64,000 nucleotides of DNA from Sphaeramia orbicularis. Its lineage: Eukaryota; Chordata; Actinopteri; Kurtiformes; Apogonidae. The translations under genes and the position numbers were made by a program. This document shows, piece after piece, positions 1 through 10,693 of this stretch. The DNA lies in NCBI RefSeq assembly GCF_902148855.1, contig NC_043978.1:47792133-47856132 (forward strand), in the 5' to 3' direction. Below the pieces are notes generated by a model. It ran no database searches and was not told where the DNA came from. It saw nothing but the letters and a program-made list of their open reading frames with translations. The stretch's first letter is position 1, and the number at the start of each line of letters is the position of its first letter.

Positions 1-804
1 GACAGTGGACAACTATTCTTCTATTGTTTATTCATGGGTTTTGTTGTTTTAGTTCCATATCAGCCAACATAGTGAACGCTTATGCATCATCTCATACACT
101 GCAACTCATATCATTACTGTAATTTTGCTGTTCTTGATAAACCAGTAGTAACATGTTTTAGTGTAAATCAATTGCTACTTGTTATTAGACTGTAATTAAC
201 AAACAAAGTTGTTTTTGTTTTTTGTTTTTTTTCATATCCTCCTGAAACCCCGCAGTGCATTTTGTCCTCTGTAGGGGACAAAAGTTTGACAGTTTAACTT
301 AAATGCTGTGCATTGCAAAGGACATTCCATTAAAAAAATCAATCAGTAAATAAAAATAATTTTAAAAATGTATCTGAAAAAACTGTTGCATTATGCAGTT
401 TCCAGTCAAGACAATTTTTAATGTAAAAAAGCTAAAACTGTCAATTTCCTGGGTCTCAGGAGGATATTATCTCCATGAAATGAGTAATAACTAATATTAG
501 AGTATGATAAAATGCAATTTAGCAAATAGCGGCATTAAAAATGTTTTTATTTCATAGTTTTCACACAGTATATCACTTTCTGATGATGATTTTTAAATAA
601 ATGTTTCTTTGCTTCAAAACTTAAATACATGGTGTCCAGCTTAGTGGACATTTTTGTAATTCCACAAAAAATAGGTTCATTAAAAAAAAAAAAAAAAAAA
701 AAAAAATCAATTGCATTGTTTTTTTTCATGCCTAAAGAGGAACAAAAACACTCAGGAAAAAAATATTGACTAAGGTTTTCATAATTCATCCATGAAAGGG
801 TTAA
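1..804 (-). mobile_element. MITE family A, copy 1 (cut by window edge), with nested family E
   Basis: The right end reads CATGAAAGGGTTAA and stops at a TTAA, as in the copies at 2271-2864 and 49820-50903. The left end lies outside the window. The interior matches the reverse complement of the 2271 copy, including the 'GGTGTCCAGC' stretch. No transposase is visible, so this is a non-autonomous element. Named only as family A here; TTAA targets are typical of piggyBac and Kolobok superfamilies. A 226 bp family E element interrupts it. Confidence 0.75.
238..463. mobile_element. MITE family E, nested in family A
   Basis: The ends CCTCCTGAAACCC and GGGTCTCAGGAGG are near-perfect inverted repeats. 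ATAT flanks both sides (234-237 and 464-467). The uninterrupted family A copy near 2590 has the empty site CATATTAT, which supports a 4 bp duplication on insertion. A second copy lies at 55495-55692 with TTAA flanks. Confidence 0.7.
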
Positions 805-1895
805 ACAACTGACCCTATGACTGCACATTTAGAGGAGAAGAGATTTTGTTGCCAATAGTTCAACTATGTAGGCTAACATTATAAAAGGCTAACTTTATCC
901 TGTTTGCTTCATGTTGAATACATTTACATTCATGCAGCTGCTTGTGTAACCAGTAAAACCTACAAACTGCTTCTGATCAAGTCATGATCATTTTATAATT
1001 GTGAATAAATACTACTGATGGAATTTTGGGTAAACTAAATAGTCTGAGATGTCACTGTTTCTAAAATGGCGTTTTTCTGGACTACTAAAAAAAAAAAAAA
1101 AGTGCGGGGGGGCAAAAATTTAGAGTATACCTACTTCTCCAGGGACCACTACACCACTGGTTTGGGTCTTTATGGGTTAAAGTAGATCAGCAGTTTATGT
1201 CCGGTCACTGAAAACCATCTCATGTTCAAAGTCTATTAGATCTCTGAATGTCTCTTCATTCTGATGGTCGGTTTGACCGTCAGAGTGTGTGTAACCTATT
1301 ATAATGGTTAATAATATTACAAATAATATAGATATTTGGCATAAATCCAAGGCTCTTAAGTGTGGAGGACATGACACCTCTCATCTAGACAGCACATTAA
1401 CACATCTTATTTCTGGATTGGCTTGTGACAGTAATTACACTGCTGAATGGGATCATAAGCTTTAGTATATTTTGGTACACTGCAAAGAAAAAAGAAAAAG
1501 CATGCACCTACTCAAATATCCTCAAGGCCTTGCAGGTGGTGCTGTTTCTTTTCATTCATCAACCTGTATTATATCTACTTTTACCTGGATTCTCTCTTAA
1601 TTCATAGTCATAGTGAGTGTGTTTCTTTTTATATCCCATTTGGGATGCCTAAACTGACTGCACACTAATTCACAGGGAGCTTCCTGTCACTGTGGGGATA
1701 AAAACCAAGGTTCCGCACAGGTGCAGAGTGTCTTTTGAGGGTTAAGACTTGGTTTAAGATTTAGGATTACAATTACATTTAGGTTAAGGTAAAGGAAAAG
1801 GGTTTCAGTTAGTTCAGTCATAGTGATCTTGTACTGTGTTACCTAAAGAAGGTCACGATAATGTGAAGTATCGGATTTATTGGTTCATGCTTGTT
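805..1895. other. Gene-free stretch with a family B tip
   Basis: No gene is visible. The segment at about 1158-1179 reads TTTGGGTCTTTATGGGTTAA, the terminal 20 bp of MITE family B without the rest of the element. An A-run sits near 1087-1102. The remainder looks like unique AT-rich DNA. Confidence 0.5.
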
Positions 1896-2064
1896 TTAAA
1901 CCATAAAGACCCAGAGCTACTTTTGTGGCAGTTCTTACATTTATTTTCCTCTCTATTTTAGCCTTTCTTATGCAACTTATCACCCTTTACTCTAATATTA
2001 TCCTCTGTATTTTGCTGTTTTTGGTGAAAATCAGGTATTTTACTACTTTTAATTTACTGATGAC

Positions 2065-3154
2065 GTAAGGCAAGGCAAAGCAAGTTTATTTGTATAGCAC
2101 ATTTCATGTACAGGACAATTCAAAGTGCTTTACATAAAACATAAAAGCATCACAGGAGAGGCATAAAAATACAATTAAGATGAGAGAAAGTTAAAAAATA
2201 AAAACATTAAAATAGACATTAAAACCATCAACAACAAAATGTGATTTTAAAGTTCATTTAAAAGACATTATTAACCCTTTCATGCATGAATTATGAGAAC
2301 TTTAATCAAGATTTTTTTATCCTGAGTGTTTTTATTTCTTTTTAGGCATGAAAAAAACAATGTTATTGAAATTTTATTTTTTTATGAACCTGTTTTTCAT
2401 GGCTTAACAAAAATGTCCACTCAGCTGGACACCATGCATTTAATTTTTGAAGCAAAGAAACATGCATTTACTGTCATACTGTGTGAAAACTATGAAATAT
2501 TTATATTTTTTAAATGCTGCAATTTGATTTTTTTTCTCACATTTTAACATACTATAATAGTGGTTATTACTCACTCAAATAATATGCAAAAAACAAAACA
2601 CAACAACTTTTTGTTTTAACAAAAAAAAACAAAAACTGTTAATTGCAGTCTATTAACAATTAGCAAATATGTTGCTACAGATCAGGTTTCTCAAGAACTG
2701 CAAAGTTATAGTAATGGTATGAATTGTAGTGTAGCATGGGATGATGCATAAGTATTCACTGTGTTGGTTGATATGCAACTAGAACAACAAAATCCATGAA
2801 TATACAAGAGAACAGCTGGAGAATAACTGTCCTCTGCAGTGACTGCTATGCATGAAAGGGTTAAAGAGTTTAAGGGAAAGTTGCAGTAAAAAATAATGTT
2901 TTCAGGCCTCATTTAAATGAGCAGACAGTTTGAGCAGACCTCAGGTATTCAGGAAGTTTGTTCCACAGGTAAGGTGCAGAAGAATTGAATGCTGCTTCAG
3001 TTTGTTTGGTTCTGATTTTGAGAACACACAGTAAACCTGGCCCTGATGACCTCAGGGGTCTGGGTGCTTCATAGGGAACTAACAAGTCTAGGATGTATTT
3101 GGGTCCAAGGCCATTCAGTGTTTTGTGATGGTAGATGATCATAAAAAGCTCCAA
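2065..3154 (-). mobile_element. L2-type LINE 3' end, truncated
   Basis: On the minus strand, 3154-2909 encodes a stretch typical of the C-terminal tail of teleost L2/CR1-clade ORF2 proteins: 'HKTLNGLGPKYILDLLVPYE', then 'RPLRSSGPGLL' and 'APYLWNKLPEYLR'. The 3' untranslated end, near 2070-2130 on the plus strand, has the familiar AAGTTTATTTGTATAGCACA and 'AAAGTGCTTTACAT' motifs. It lacks the endonuclease and reverse-transcriptase domains, so it is a dead 5'-truncated copy, further split by the MITE at 2271-2864. Confidence 0.75.
2271..2864 (+). mobile_element. MITE family A, copy 2, full length
   Basis: Both ends are visible: TTAACCCTTTCATGCATG at the left and CATGAAAGGGTTAA at the right, giving terminal inverted repeats that include the TTAA. 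It lies inside the LINE fragment, so it inserted after the LINE died. The frame at 2326-2547 is a chance product of the repeat. Confidence 0.8.
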
Positions 3155-3299
3155 TTAAAGTTGAAGGTTATATCAAAAACAGAGAAAACGGAAAAAAAAT
3201 GTGACTTTTTCAGTCAAATCTATCATTAACTGATCTTAAACCCAGTGTCTCCATCTACTGTCACTGATCCAACTCCATGGGTTTCACTGACATTGAAGG

Positions 3300-3916
3300 T
3301 ATTAAAAATCAAGAATATTGAAATCATTTTAGGTCAATTCAATCTAAAGTGTGTCAGACCAGTAAAATACTATCATAATAACCTATAAATAATGAAAACT
3401 GCACATTTTTCTCTTCATTTTAGTTAAAAAAAAAAAGTTAAATTACACAAAACTGTTTACATTTACAGACTAACCTTTTACAAAAAATGTGAACAACCTG
3501 AACAAATACGCACAACCTGAAATGTCTTAAGAGTAGTATGTCTAATTTTACCAATATTCTGCCTGTTACTAAACATTTTGTGTGTTTGTAGATCCACTGT
3601 GATCTGTAAGTTATAACACACATGTATAAATCATAAACTAAGGCGTAATATTGTTAAAAATGCACTTGTTTTTTTAAAAGAATTTTCAGGTTCATATTTG
3701 TTCATGTTATGTTCAAGTCCTGTTCATAGAAGTAAACATTTTCATTACGGAATTTGACTTTTTTTTTTTTTAACTCAGAAAAATAGAGCAAACTTTGGAG
3801 TTGACATTATTTATAAGTTGTTATCCTTTTATTTCAATTATTTTACTGGTCCGGCCCACTTTATAAAACATTAAGCTGTATGTGGTCCCTGAACTCAAAT
3901 GACTTTGACGCCCTTG
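3300..3916 (-). mobile_element. hAT-like MITE (CAGGGGTGTCAAA type)
   Basis: The right end, read on the minus strand, is CAAGGGCGTCAAAGTCATTT followed by GAGTTCAGGGACCACATAC, the usual 'CAGGGGTGTCAAACTCATTT' type of end seen again at 31461. The 'CTGGTCCGGCCCA' segment near 3847 is characteristic of the same family. The left end is degenerate and its position is approximate. It interrupts family B copy 1. Confidence 0.55.
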
Positions 3917-4124
3917 TTGTAGAAGATGACGGTGTTTCCATGGTAACTACAGAGCCTCTGAATGTCCAAATGGGTCATATCTGACGATCATGAAAAGATG
4001 ACAAACTGTATTTACATAAATTATTAACATGTATTGATAGGAATAATAGATGAACAGGTATTAAACATTTTAGATCAGCAGGTGGTTTTGGTCGTCGGTG
4101 GCTGTTTGGATCTTTATGGGTTAA

Positions 4125-4985
4125 GGTTAGGATTGGCATGTGGTAGTTAAATATTTTAAGCAATGCCAGTTCCCTTAAAGACCAACACAAAGTGCATATT
4201 TGTGTGTGTGTGTTGCATGTGAGTGTTTGTAATTTGCATATTGTACTTGCGGTTGATAATCGATTTGCATAGAAATCAGGCAGCGCATCCCAATGTCCCT
4301 TCCTCCTGCCGTTGCTCTTCATCTGTTGCGTTCTGGGTCAGTGAAGTTGTGGGATTTATTATGCCAGATCCCCAGAGAAATATTCCAAAGGCCAGTGAAT
4401 GTCAGCAGAGACTACTTGAGTTCACATGATTGGCAACCACCCAACCTAGCCTCTGAAATACGAGTGTAATTATCAATAAATCAAATGACCCTGAAATAAA
4501 TAATGAGGGTACTCATCAATGACGACATCACAATTTTAACCCTTTCATGGCGTATTATGTCGCATTTGAGTGGTGTCGTATTTGTTGAATACGTCTGTAG
4601 GCGTAAATGGTGCAACAATACCTACAAATTTTCAGAAAAAGTTGTTGCTTTCATAGATAGATAGATAGATACATAGATAGATTTTGTTGATTATGACAAA
4701 ATTATTGGGGTTGGTGGTTCAATTCCCAGCTCATGTTCACATGTGAAAGTGTCATTTAGCATAACAGTTGCTCCCAGTGCTCCCTCTACTGAGTTTGTAA
4801 TTGTGAATTTATGAATATAATGCATTATAAAGCACCTTGGGCACCACTAAGGTAGAAAAGACCCATATAAATGCAGCTTTTTACCATTTAGTCAAAACAA
4901 AACAGTGTTTCCAAAGCATCTACACTGCAGAAGAGCTCTGCATTAATACCATCTCCTGGTGGTCCTAAAGACAAGAGTGACTTCC
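4125..4985. other. Gene-free stretch with SINE tail and short repeats
   Basis: No gene is visible. An isolated TTAACCCTTTCATGG end starts near 4537 and looks like one tip of a family A relative. An (ATAG)n run covers about 4649-4681. From about 4700 to 4885 the sequence matches the 3' half of a tRNA-headed fish SINE, ending in 'AAAAGACCCATATAAATGCAG'-like text. The 4125-4530 part appears unique. Confidence 0.45.
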
Positions 4986-5529
4986 TTAATCCATAAAGAC
5001 CCAGTGCTACATTTGTGTCAGTTCCCAAATGGATTTTTCTCCATATTTAACCTTTCTTAAGTGATTTATCACCATTTATTGTAATATCATCCTCCTTATT
5101 TTGTGTTTTCCCAGTGAAACTCAAGTATTTTTCTATATTTAATTCACTGATCATGTAGATGTTCATAAAAGTTCAGTATAAATTCAAAGGTTATATCAGA
5201 AACAGACAAAACTGAAGAAAAAGTGACTTTTTCAGCAAAATATGTCATTAACTGAACATAAACCAAGTGTCTATCCACTGTCATTGATCCAACTCCATGG
5301 GTTTTACTGGTGAATCAATGTTGTAGAAGATGACTGTGTTTCCATGGTAACTATGGAGCCTCTGAACGTCCAAACGGGTCAAATCTGATGACCACGAAAA
5401 GATGACAAACTGTATTTTACACCAGTTATTTACATGTATTGATAGGATTAATGGATCAACAGGTATTATACATTTTAGATGAGTAGATGGTTTTAGTCGA
5501 CGGTGGATGTTTGGGTCTTTGTGGGTTAA
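4986..5529 (+). mobile_element. MITE family B, copy 2, uninterrupted
   Basis: It starts TTAATCCATAAAGACCCA and ends TGGGTCTTTGTGGGTTAA, so both TTAA flanks and about 18 bp inverted ends are readable. At about 544 bp it serves as the reference length for family B in this window. It has no meaningful reading frame. Confidence 0.8.
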
Positions 5530-5818
5530 TTTAGAGGGTTTATACTTTTCCCATCAGTGTCCTTGACCATGGTACTGGCTTGGATCTGGTGTTGGTCCCT
5601 GGGCACTGCTCAGTGGCAGCCCATGGCTCCTAGTGGACCGGAATACATCAAGTGTGAAGATTCATTTTCCATGTGTTAAAAGTAATCATAAAAGTAATCA
5701 GTTACATTGTAATCTTTAAAGTAGAATCAAACAATGTCCATACTTTCCTATCGGAGACATGGGCAGGAGTAACCTATATAGTAAAGCTGAGACTATAAAA
5801 ATCATTCAAGTCTCAACC

Positions 5819-6265
5819 TTAACCCTGAAAGATTTAAACAGCTGCCGGCAACCAAAAGCGTCTACTGATCTGACGTTTTTATCAACTTTTGATCCACTAA
5901 TGCTATCAATACATTGATATAATTCGGGTAAAACGCACTTTTTCAGTTCTTCATCAGTATCCGATATGATCATTTGGACATTTAGGGGCTCTGTAGTGAA
6001 AATGGAAAAAGTCATTTTCCTGTTTCCCTCTGACACTGCTGCCACTTTACCACCACAGCCAAATATTATCACTGTTTCATGGACAATAAACCTTCCATTG
6101 AACTCAGTTTGCCTCTAACGTCTGCTTCCAGGGTCCAATTTCAGCTGCCCTCAGGCTCCGGTCTGAACAGATAGTAGAGAGTGGATACTTGTTTTAATGT
6201 TTAGTTAATTCAATATTTTGCTGAAAAAGTCGCTTTTTGTTAGTTTTTACTGTTTTAATATTCAT
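5819..6265 (-). mobile_element. Diverged MITE family B relative, truncated
   Basis: Starting at TTAACCC (5819), the order of motifs follows reverse-oriented family B: 'CTACTGATCT', 'CTATCAATAC', 'GATATGATCATTTGGACATT', 'GGGGCTCTGTAGT' and later a poly-pyrimidine-free 'AAAAAGTCGCTTTTTG'. It is much more diverged than the other copies and is cut by a LINE fragment. An 88-codon frame across it (5806-6072) is explained by the repeat. Confidence 0.5.
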
Positions 6266-6267
6266 AT

Positions 6268-6350
6268 AGTTCATAGGGAACTAACAAGTCTAGGATGTAT
6301 TTGGATCCAAGGCCATTCAGTGTTTTGTGATGGGAGAAAATCATAAAAAG
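6268..6350 (-). mobile_element. L2-type LINE fragment
   Basis: About 80 bp matching 3070-3152, the C-terminal part of the LINE frame: 'GGGAACTAACAAGTCTAGGA' and 'GGCCATTCAGTGTTTTGTGA'. Its junction with family B sequence at 6350 is the same as the junction at about 3154. Confidence 0.65.
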
Positions 6351-6712
6351 CTTCAATTAAAGTTGAGGGTTATTATATCAAAAACAGAGAAAACTGAAGA
6401 AAATGTGACTTTTTCAGTCAAATCTATCATTAACTGATCATACACCCAGTGTCTCCATCCACTGTCACTGATCCAACTCCATGGGTTTTACTGATGAATC
6501 AATGTCATAGAAAATGACAGTGTTTCCACGGTAACCACGGAGCCACTGAACATCCAACTGGGTCATATCTGACGACCATGAAAAGATGACAAATTGTATT
6601 TACATAAATTATTTACATGTATTGATAGGATTAATAGATGAACAGGTATTAAACATTTTAGATCAGTAGGTAGTTTTGGTCGTCGGTGGCTGTTTGGGTC
6701 TTTATGGGTTAA
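6351..6712 (+). mobile_element. MITE family B, copy 3, 5'-truncated
   Basis: It covers the second half of family B, from 'AAAGTTGAGGGTTA' to TGGGTCTTTATGGGTTAA. The left half is missing and replaced by the LINE fragment, as at 3154. Confidence 0.7.
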
Positions 6713-7735
6713 GGTTAGGATTATAACATTTAATTCACTCTGAGTGTTGATGAAAATCTACATGGTCCAAAAATGGTAAAATACCTGCTTTTCACTAAAA
6801 AACGCAAAATTCAGAGCATACTGTCACAATAAATGGTCTAATAGTCTACTGGATTCTTTCTTCTATGTCTGTTGGAAACTGCTTTAGATGACAAACATTA
6901 CTTTCGGGATCATCCAGTCGTGATTTACAGACCAAGCATAAGCAGGTTGAACTGTCAAATCATCTGGCATTAGGTTCAAACTCAAGTCAGTCAAGTCAAT
7001 ACTAAGTCTGAGTCAAGTCATGTTCTTCAGTATTAATAAAGTCTCAAATTCTAAAATTGTGACTGATGTAAACCTTGGTATACAGACTCAAATTGCCTTC
7101 CAGGAATATTATGCTTTGTTATAGGAGACTATATCCATATATTCAACCAAAACAACTGAACATGTGTTACATTTAATCCCTAAAAAAAAACAAAAAAAAA
7201 AAACCAACCAAGACACTCTGAAGTGCTGTTCTACATGTGACTGTACGGTATTATATGTACTATGACTTTTTAACTTTTACAGCTCTTTCTAACTCACCAT
7301 AATCTCAGTCTCAAATGTTCAACAACCATGTTAAAAACTGTTAAAATGTCATATCCTCCTCAGAATGGAAACATTGTTCCTGTCAAAACTTGGACACCAG
7401 ATATCTCTTGCACTGTCCCAAAACTCGACTTTCAGCGTCCGAGCAGTGATGTCTTTAAGTTTCCACATAAGATTTTTGGAAAAGTTGCTCACCATGCTGT
7501 GATTGGCTCCAAAATATTTTTGATGTCACAAATCTTGCTCATAATAAATGTGACAGATTCTGACAGTGCCAAGCTCTGCACAGACTTCATTTTCCTAGTG
7601 ACACTCATACATCATAGTGAAAGAACACGGACCATACTTGTTTTTGAGCAGAGGGCATTTCTAGGTCTACTTTTTCTGGAAATCACCCAGATCTTAAGTT
7701 TCCTCAGCATGTGGCGCTTGTTCATTTGTCTTGTA
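6713..7735. other. Gene-free, mostly unique
   Basis: No gene or clear repeat family is seen. A-runs lie near 7182-7203. A plus-strand frame begins at 7328 and runs into the Tc1 element at 7736; it has no recognisable domain. Confidence 0.4.
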
Positions 7736-7932
7736 CACTGCCTGGTCAAAAAAAGTCACCACCTGGATTTAACTAAGAAAATAGGTACAAGCCTCCTATT
7801 GGATAATTACTGCATGTGTGATTATCTTTCAGATGGCAATAAGTTATTTAAGTCCAACTGATGCAATGAGTAGCTTCTCATTTCTTAGATAACCAAGTCG
7901 AAAGACACATCCCATGGTCATGGAAAAGTTGT

Positions 7933-8950
7933 CAGGCTACATTTAGACGGTTACGAAATCATCTAAATCTCAAGTTTTTCAGTGATGGCTACAGTGATGG
8001 CACAATAAACTGAAAACGCAACAGTGGTGTTGCGTTCTCACTTCGAATTCTGTGTTTAGACATGTGTTTTTTGGAAAAAATTTGCATGCAGACAGACACG
8101 CAAAAGTGTGTGAAATTTCCTATACATTTATGTAGCATGCATGCCAGGTAGCATCACCACCACCAAGACCAAGTGCCTGCGTAGAACCTTTGCACTTCTG
8201 TTCCTGTTCTCTCCTAGCGTGAAATACAATCAAAAAACAGGAAACAAAACATGGCAAAGCAACGCATAAAAACTAACAACTGTGTCTGGACAGACAAGGA
8301 GGTGGAGTTATTGCTTAACACCACTTGAAGGTCCATTGCAGGGAAATAATCCGACATGTCGTTGTTTTCCTGTACTGGCACGCAGGGGCGCCGCTACCTA
8401 AGGTAAACGTTGTGGACCCTTTCATAAAATTCAGTATCTTGTCGATCTGTCAGAGTGGGGGGGTTGGGGGTCCATGCGTGACATCACTCAGGCTAGCATG
8501 AAAGACGAAACTGAAACTTAACATACTTTCTGCGTCCGACTCCCAACTTCTATGTCTCTCTTATACAGCGGAGTTTACACAAAATTTTACTTACTTCTAG
8601 CCTGTATCCACTGGACCCCCTCCACTGCTCTATGGGCCCCCCACAAATGCTGGGCCCCATGAATTTGTCATGTTTACGCCCCCCCCCCCCCCCCCATCAG
8701 TGCCCCAGGTGGCACGTGCCAGTGATCTAAACTCTACGCGACAGCAAAACAGTTTTACATTTTCAACCTTTCAGACATTGACGTGAGAGTAGAGCGTTTT
8801 TAAGATTTCCACTCTGGGAGGTGGTTTCACTTTTTGGTGTTTTCAACCCCCAAAAAGGCTGTTGCTGTCAAAACAAAAGGCACATCTAATAAAATATTTT
8901 GTTTTTGTTTTTCTGTTTTCATCCAAGAGTGTTGTCGTGTAAACTGGGCT
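7933..8950. mobile_element. hAT-like non-autonomous element nested in Tc1
   Basis: The left tip CAGGCTACATTTAGACGG and the right part GTGTAAACTGGGCTTTAG are imperfect inverted ends. The segment interrupts the Tc1 sequence between 'ATGGAAAAGTTGT' and 'TAGTCTGTTTGAG', which are adjacent in intact relatives. A clear 8 bp duplication is not visible, so both boundaries are approximate. Confidence 0.5.
8383..8708. mobile_element. hAT-like MITE nested in the hAT-like element
   Basis: It begins CAGGGGCGCCGCTACC and ends near CAGTGCCCCAG after a long C-run (about 8680-8695). The flanking octamers CTGGCACG (8375-8382) and GTGGCACG (8709-8716) match at 7 of 8 positions, as expected for a hAT target-site duplication. 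This is the third level of nesting here. Confidence 0.6.
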
Positions 8951-9534
8951 TTAGTCTGTTTGAGAAGGGTCAAATCATTGGCATGTATGAAGTAGAGAAA
9001 AAAACCTAAGGAGACTGCAGAAACTACTAAAATTGGCTTAAGAACTGTCCAACACATTATTAAAAACTGGAAGGAGTCTTTGAGGAAGAAATGTTGTCGG
9101 AAAAATATCCTGATTGATTGTGATCAGCGATCCCTTAAACGTTTGGTGAAATCAAACAGACAAAAAACAGCAGTAGAACTCAGGGTTATGTTTAATAGTG
9201 AAAGTAAGAGCATTTACACACGCACAATGTGAAGGGAACTCCAGGGATTGGGACTAAACAGCTGTGTAGCCTTAAGAAAACCACTAATGAGGCTAAACGG
9301 ATAAAAAAGCTTCAATTTGCTAGGGAACATAAAGATTGGACTCTAGAGCACTGGAAGGAGGTCATGTGGTCTGAAGAGTCCAGATTGACCCTGTTCTGAA
9401 GTGATGGGTGTATTAGGGTAAGAAGAGAGGCAGATGAATTAATGCACCCATTGTTTGACTAATATTGTGTTAGACTATTTTCAGAATATGCTGTGTGCTT
9501 GGAGGTTGGGTCATGGTGACATCTCTCCAGATGA

Positions 9535-9625
9535 TTAACCCTGTAAAGCCTGAACCATTAAATCATTGACAGAAAATTCCAGTTCTTTAAAACTGGAGCC
9601 TTTATTGGTCGTTCTGAACTAAAGC
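9535..9625 (+). mobile_element. MITE family C left end
   Basis: TTAACCCTGTAAAGCCTGAA followed by text closely matching 30243-30330 ('AAATCATTGACAGAAAATTC', 'CTTTATTGGTC'). Homology stops at about 9625, directly before the SWIM-gene segment. Confidence 0.65.
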
Positions 9626-9639
9626 AACACAACAAACAA

Positions 9640-10560
9640 ATGAATGAGCGACGGATTATGGCTACCTGCACTGAAAATAAAGTTTTGGAGTTGTTCTGCG
9701 AAGTGACTCACCTTACTGGACGGCACAAAGAATACTATTTGGAGAAGCTAGCGATAGCAGGACTAGCTACCGACCCATACCTTCTCCCTCCTATTGTGTT
9801 TACGGATCTAACAAAATCCTCCAGTCTACCCGCGTTTAAAGCACACGATCTGTCCTATTTTGTTCTAAATGGAGTGTCCCCATACACAGGTACTGATCTA
9901 AAAGCAGACAAAAGTCTGGATGATACCGGTTTTTAATCGCAGGTTAGATTACAGAGTCGCTGTACTGCGCTCACGGCAGAGGAATGTATCTCATAATAGT
10001 AAATGTAAAATTCAGCTAACGTTAACTAGCTAGCTGTGTATGTTTTTAACATGTTTCCCCCAGCATGCCATCAAAACTCCAATAGACTGGAACCAAAAGC
10101 AGCTCTAATGAACTAACACTGTGTAATAATGTTAGCGGCTGTCATAAGTAGCCTATAGTGTTAGCTCTGTTGTTGAAGTGTCTGCCTTTCTACTATCTAC
10201 ACACAGTGATATGTACAGTTCCACCACTAGAACATATAGAACAGCATCAGGACAATAAAAGTATTTCATATAGCACAGTGTAGCTGGTAAAAAAGGCAGC
10301 CACTACAACAACAGAGCTAATAGTGAAGGCTACTTATGACAGCCACTGGAACATAGTGGCTCATCGTAGTTAACCCAGTCTAACCACCTAGCTAGTGTTT
10401 GGTGGAGCTAATATGCTATGGACACAAACAGAGCCTGCTCTATCTCTAATTTCAGGTCCATCATATCCAGGCTCTGTCTGGAACCCAGCTGAAACCATGG
10501 GTGTCTTTGAAGAAGGATGGAACTGTTGTGTGTGACCACTGTACGTGTAAAGCAGGGTTA
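9640..10560 (+). pseudogene. SWIM zinc-finger / YqaJ-type gene, 5' fragment
   Basis: Two coding pieces resemble the N-terminal half of the fish proteins that combine a SWIM zinc finger with a YqaJ exonuclease-like domain. Piece 1 (9640-9936) begins at an ATG; its 'LEKLAIAGLATDPYLLPP' and 'SPYTGTDLKADKSL' follow the family's 'YLEK...DPY' and 'YT...KAYKSL' pattern. It appears to end at a donor-like G|GTTAGA near 9942, just after a probable 1 bp frame error. Piece 2 (about 10456-10560) follows an acceptor-like TAATTTCAG and reads 'VHHIQALSGTQLKPWVSLKK' then 'VVCDHCTCKAGL', giving the first CxC of the SWIM motif. The second C-x-H pair and the whole YqaJ domain are missing, so no working protein can come from it. 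Family assignment is from memory of the motif pattern and is moderately secure. Confidence 0.55.
10015..10400. repeat. Inverted repeat inside the SWIM-gene intron
   Basis: A segment around 10135-10182 (GGCTGTCATAAGTAGCCTA, then GTTAGCTCTGTTGTTG) is repeated in reverse complement around 10296-10346 (CAACAACAGAGCTAA, then AGGCTACTTATGACAGCC). Arms of about 45 bp are separated by about 115 bp, and TAGCTAG-rich outer parts extend the symmetry. It may be an insertion of a foldback-type MITE. Confidence 0.55.
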
Positions 10561-10693
10561 AAAACAAACAAAAACAAGAACGTTCAGATCAAATTAGCCG
10601 TCCAGTGTGCAGTCCGGCACTTCCGCCGTCCGTCATGGTGCTTGTTTGCAGTGCGAACAGAGCGTGACGTAACATGCGAAGAGTCAATATATA

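Larger units (their letters stand above)
1896..4124 (+). mobile_element. MITE family B, copy 1, heavily interrupted
   Basis: It begins TTAAACCATAAAGACCCA and ends GGATCTTTATGGGTTAA. The uninterrupted copy at 4986-5529 is about 540 bp, so roughly 1.7 kb here is insertions: a LINE fragment (about 2065-3154, itself hit by family A) and a hAT-like element (about 3300-3916). The body segments on either side align in order with the 4986 copy. No coding capacity of its own. Confidence 0.75.

Noticed and set aside
2326-2547. 73-codon frame similar to one on the other strand at 547-828
   Set aside because: Both arise from MITE family A; no conserved coding signal.
7328-7861. 177-codon plus-strand frame upstream of the Tc1 element
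   Set aside because: It runs from unique DNA straight through the Tc1 left end, has no domain, and shows no coding-like composition. Best explained as chance.
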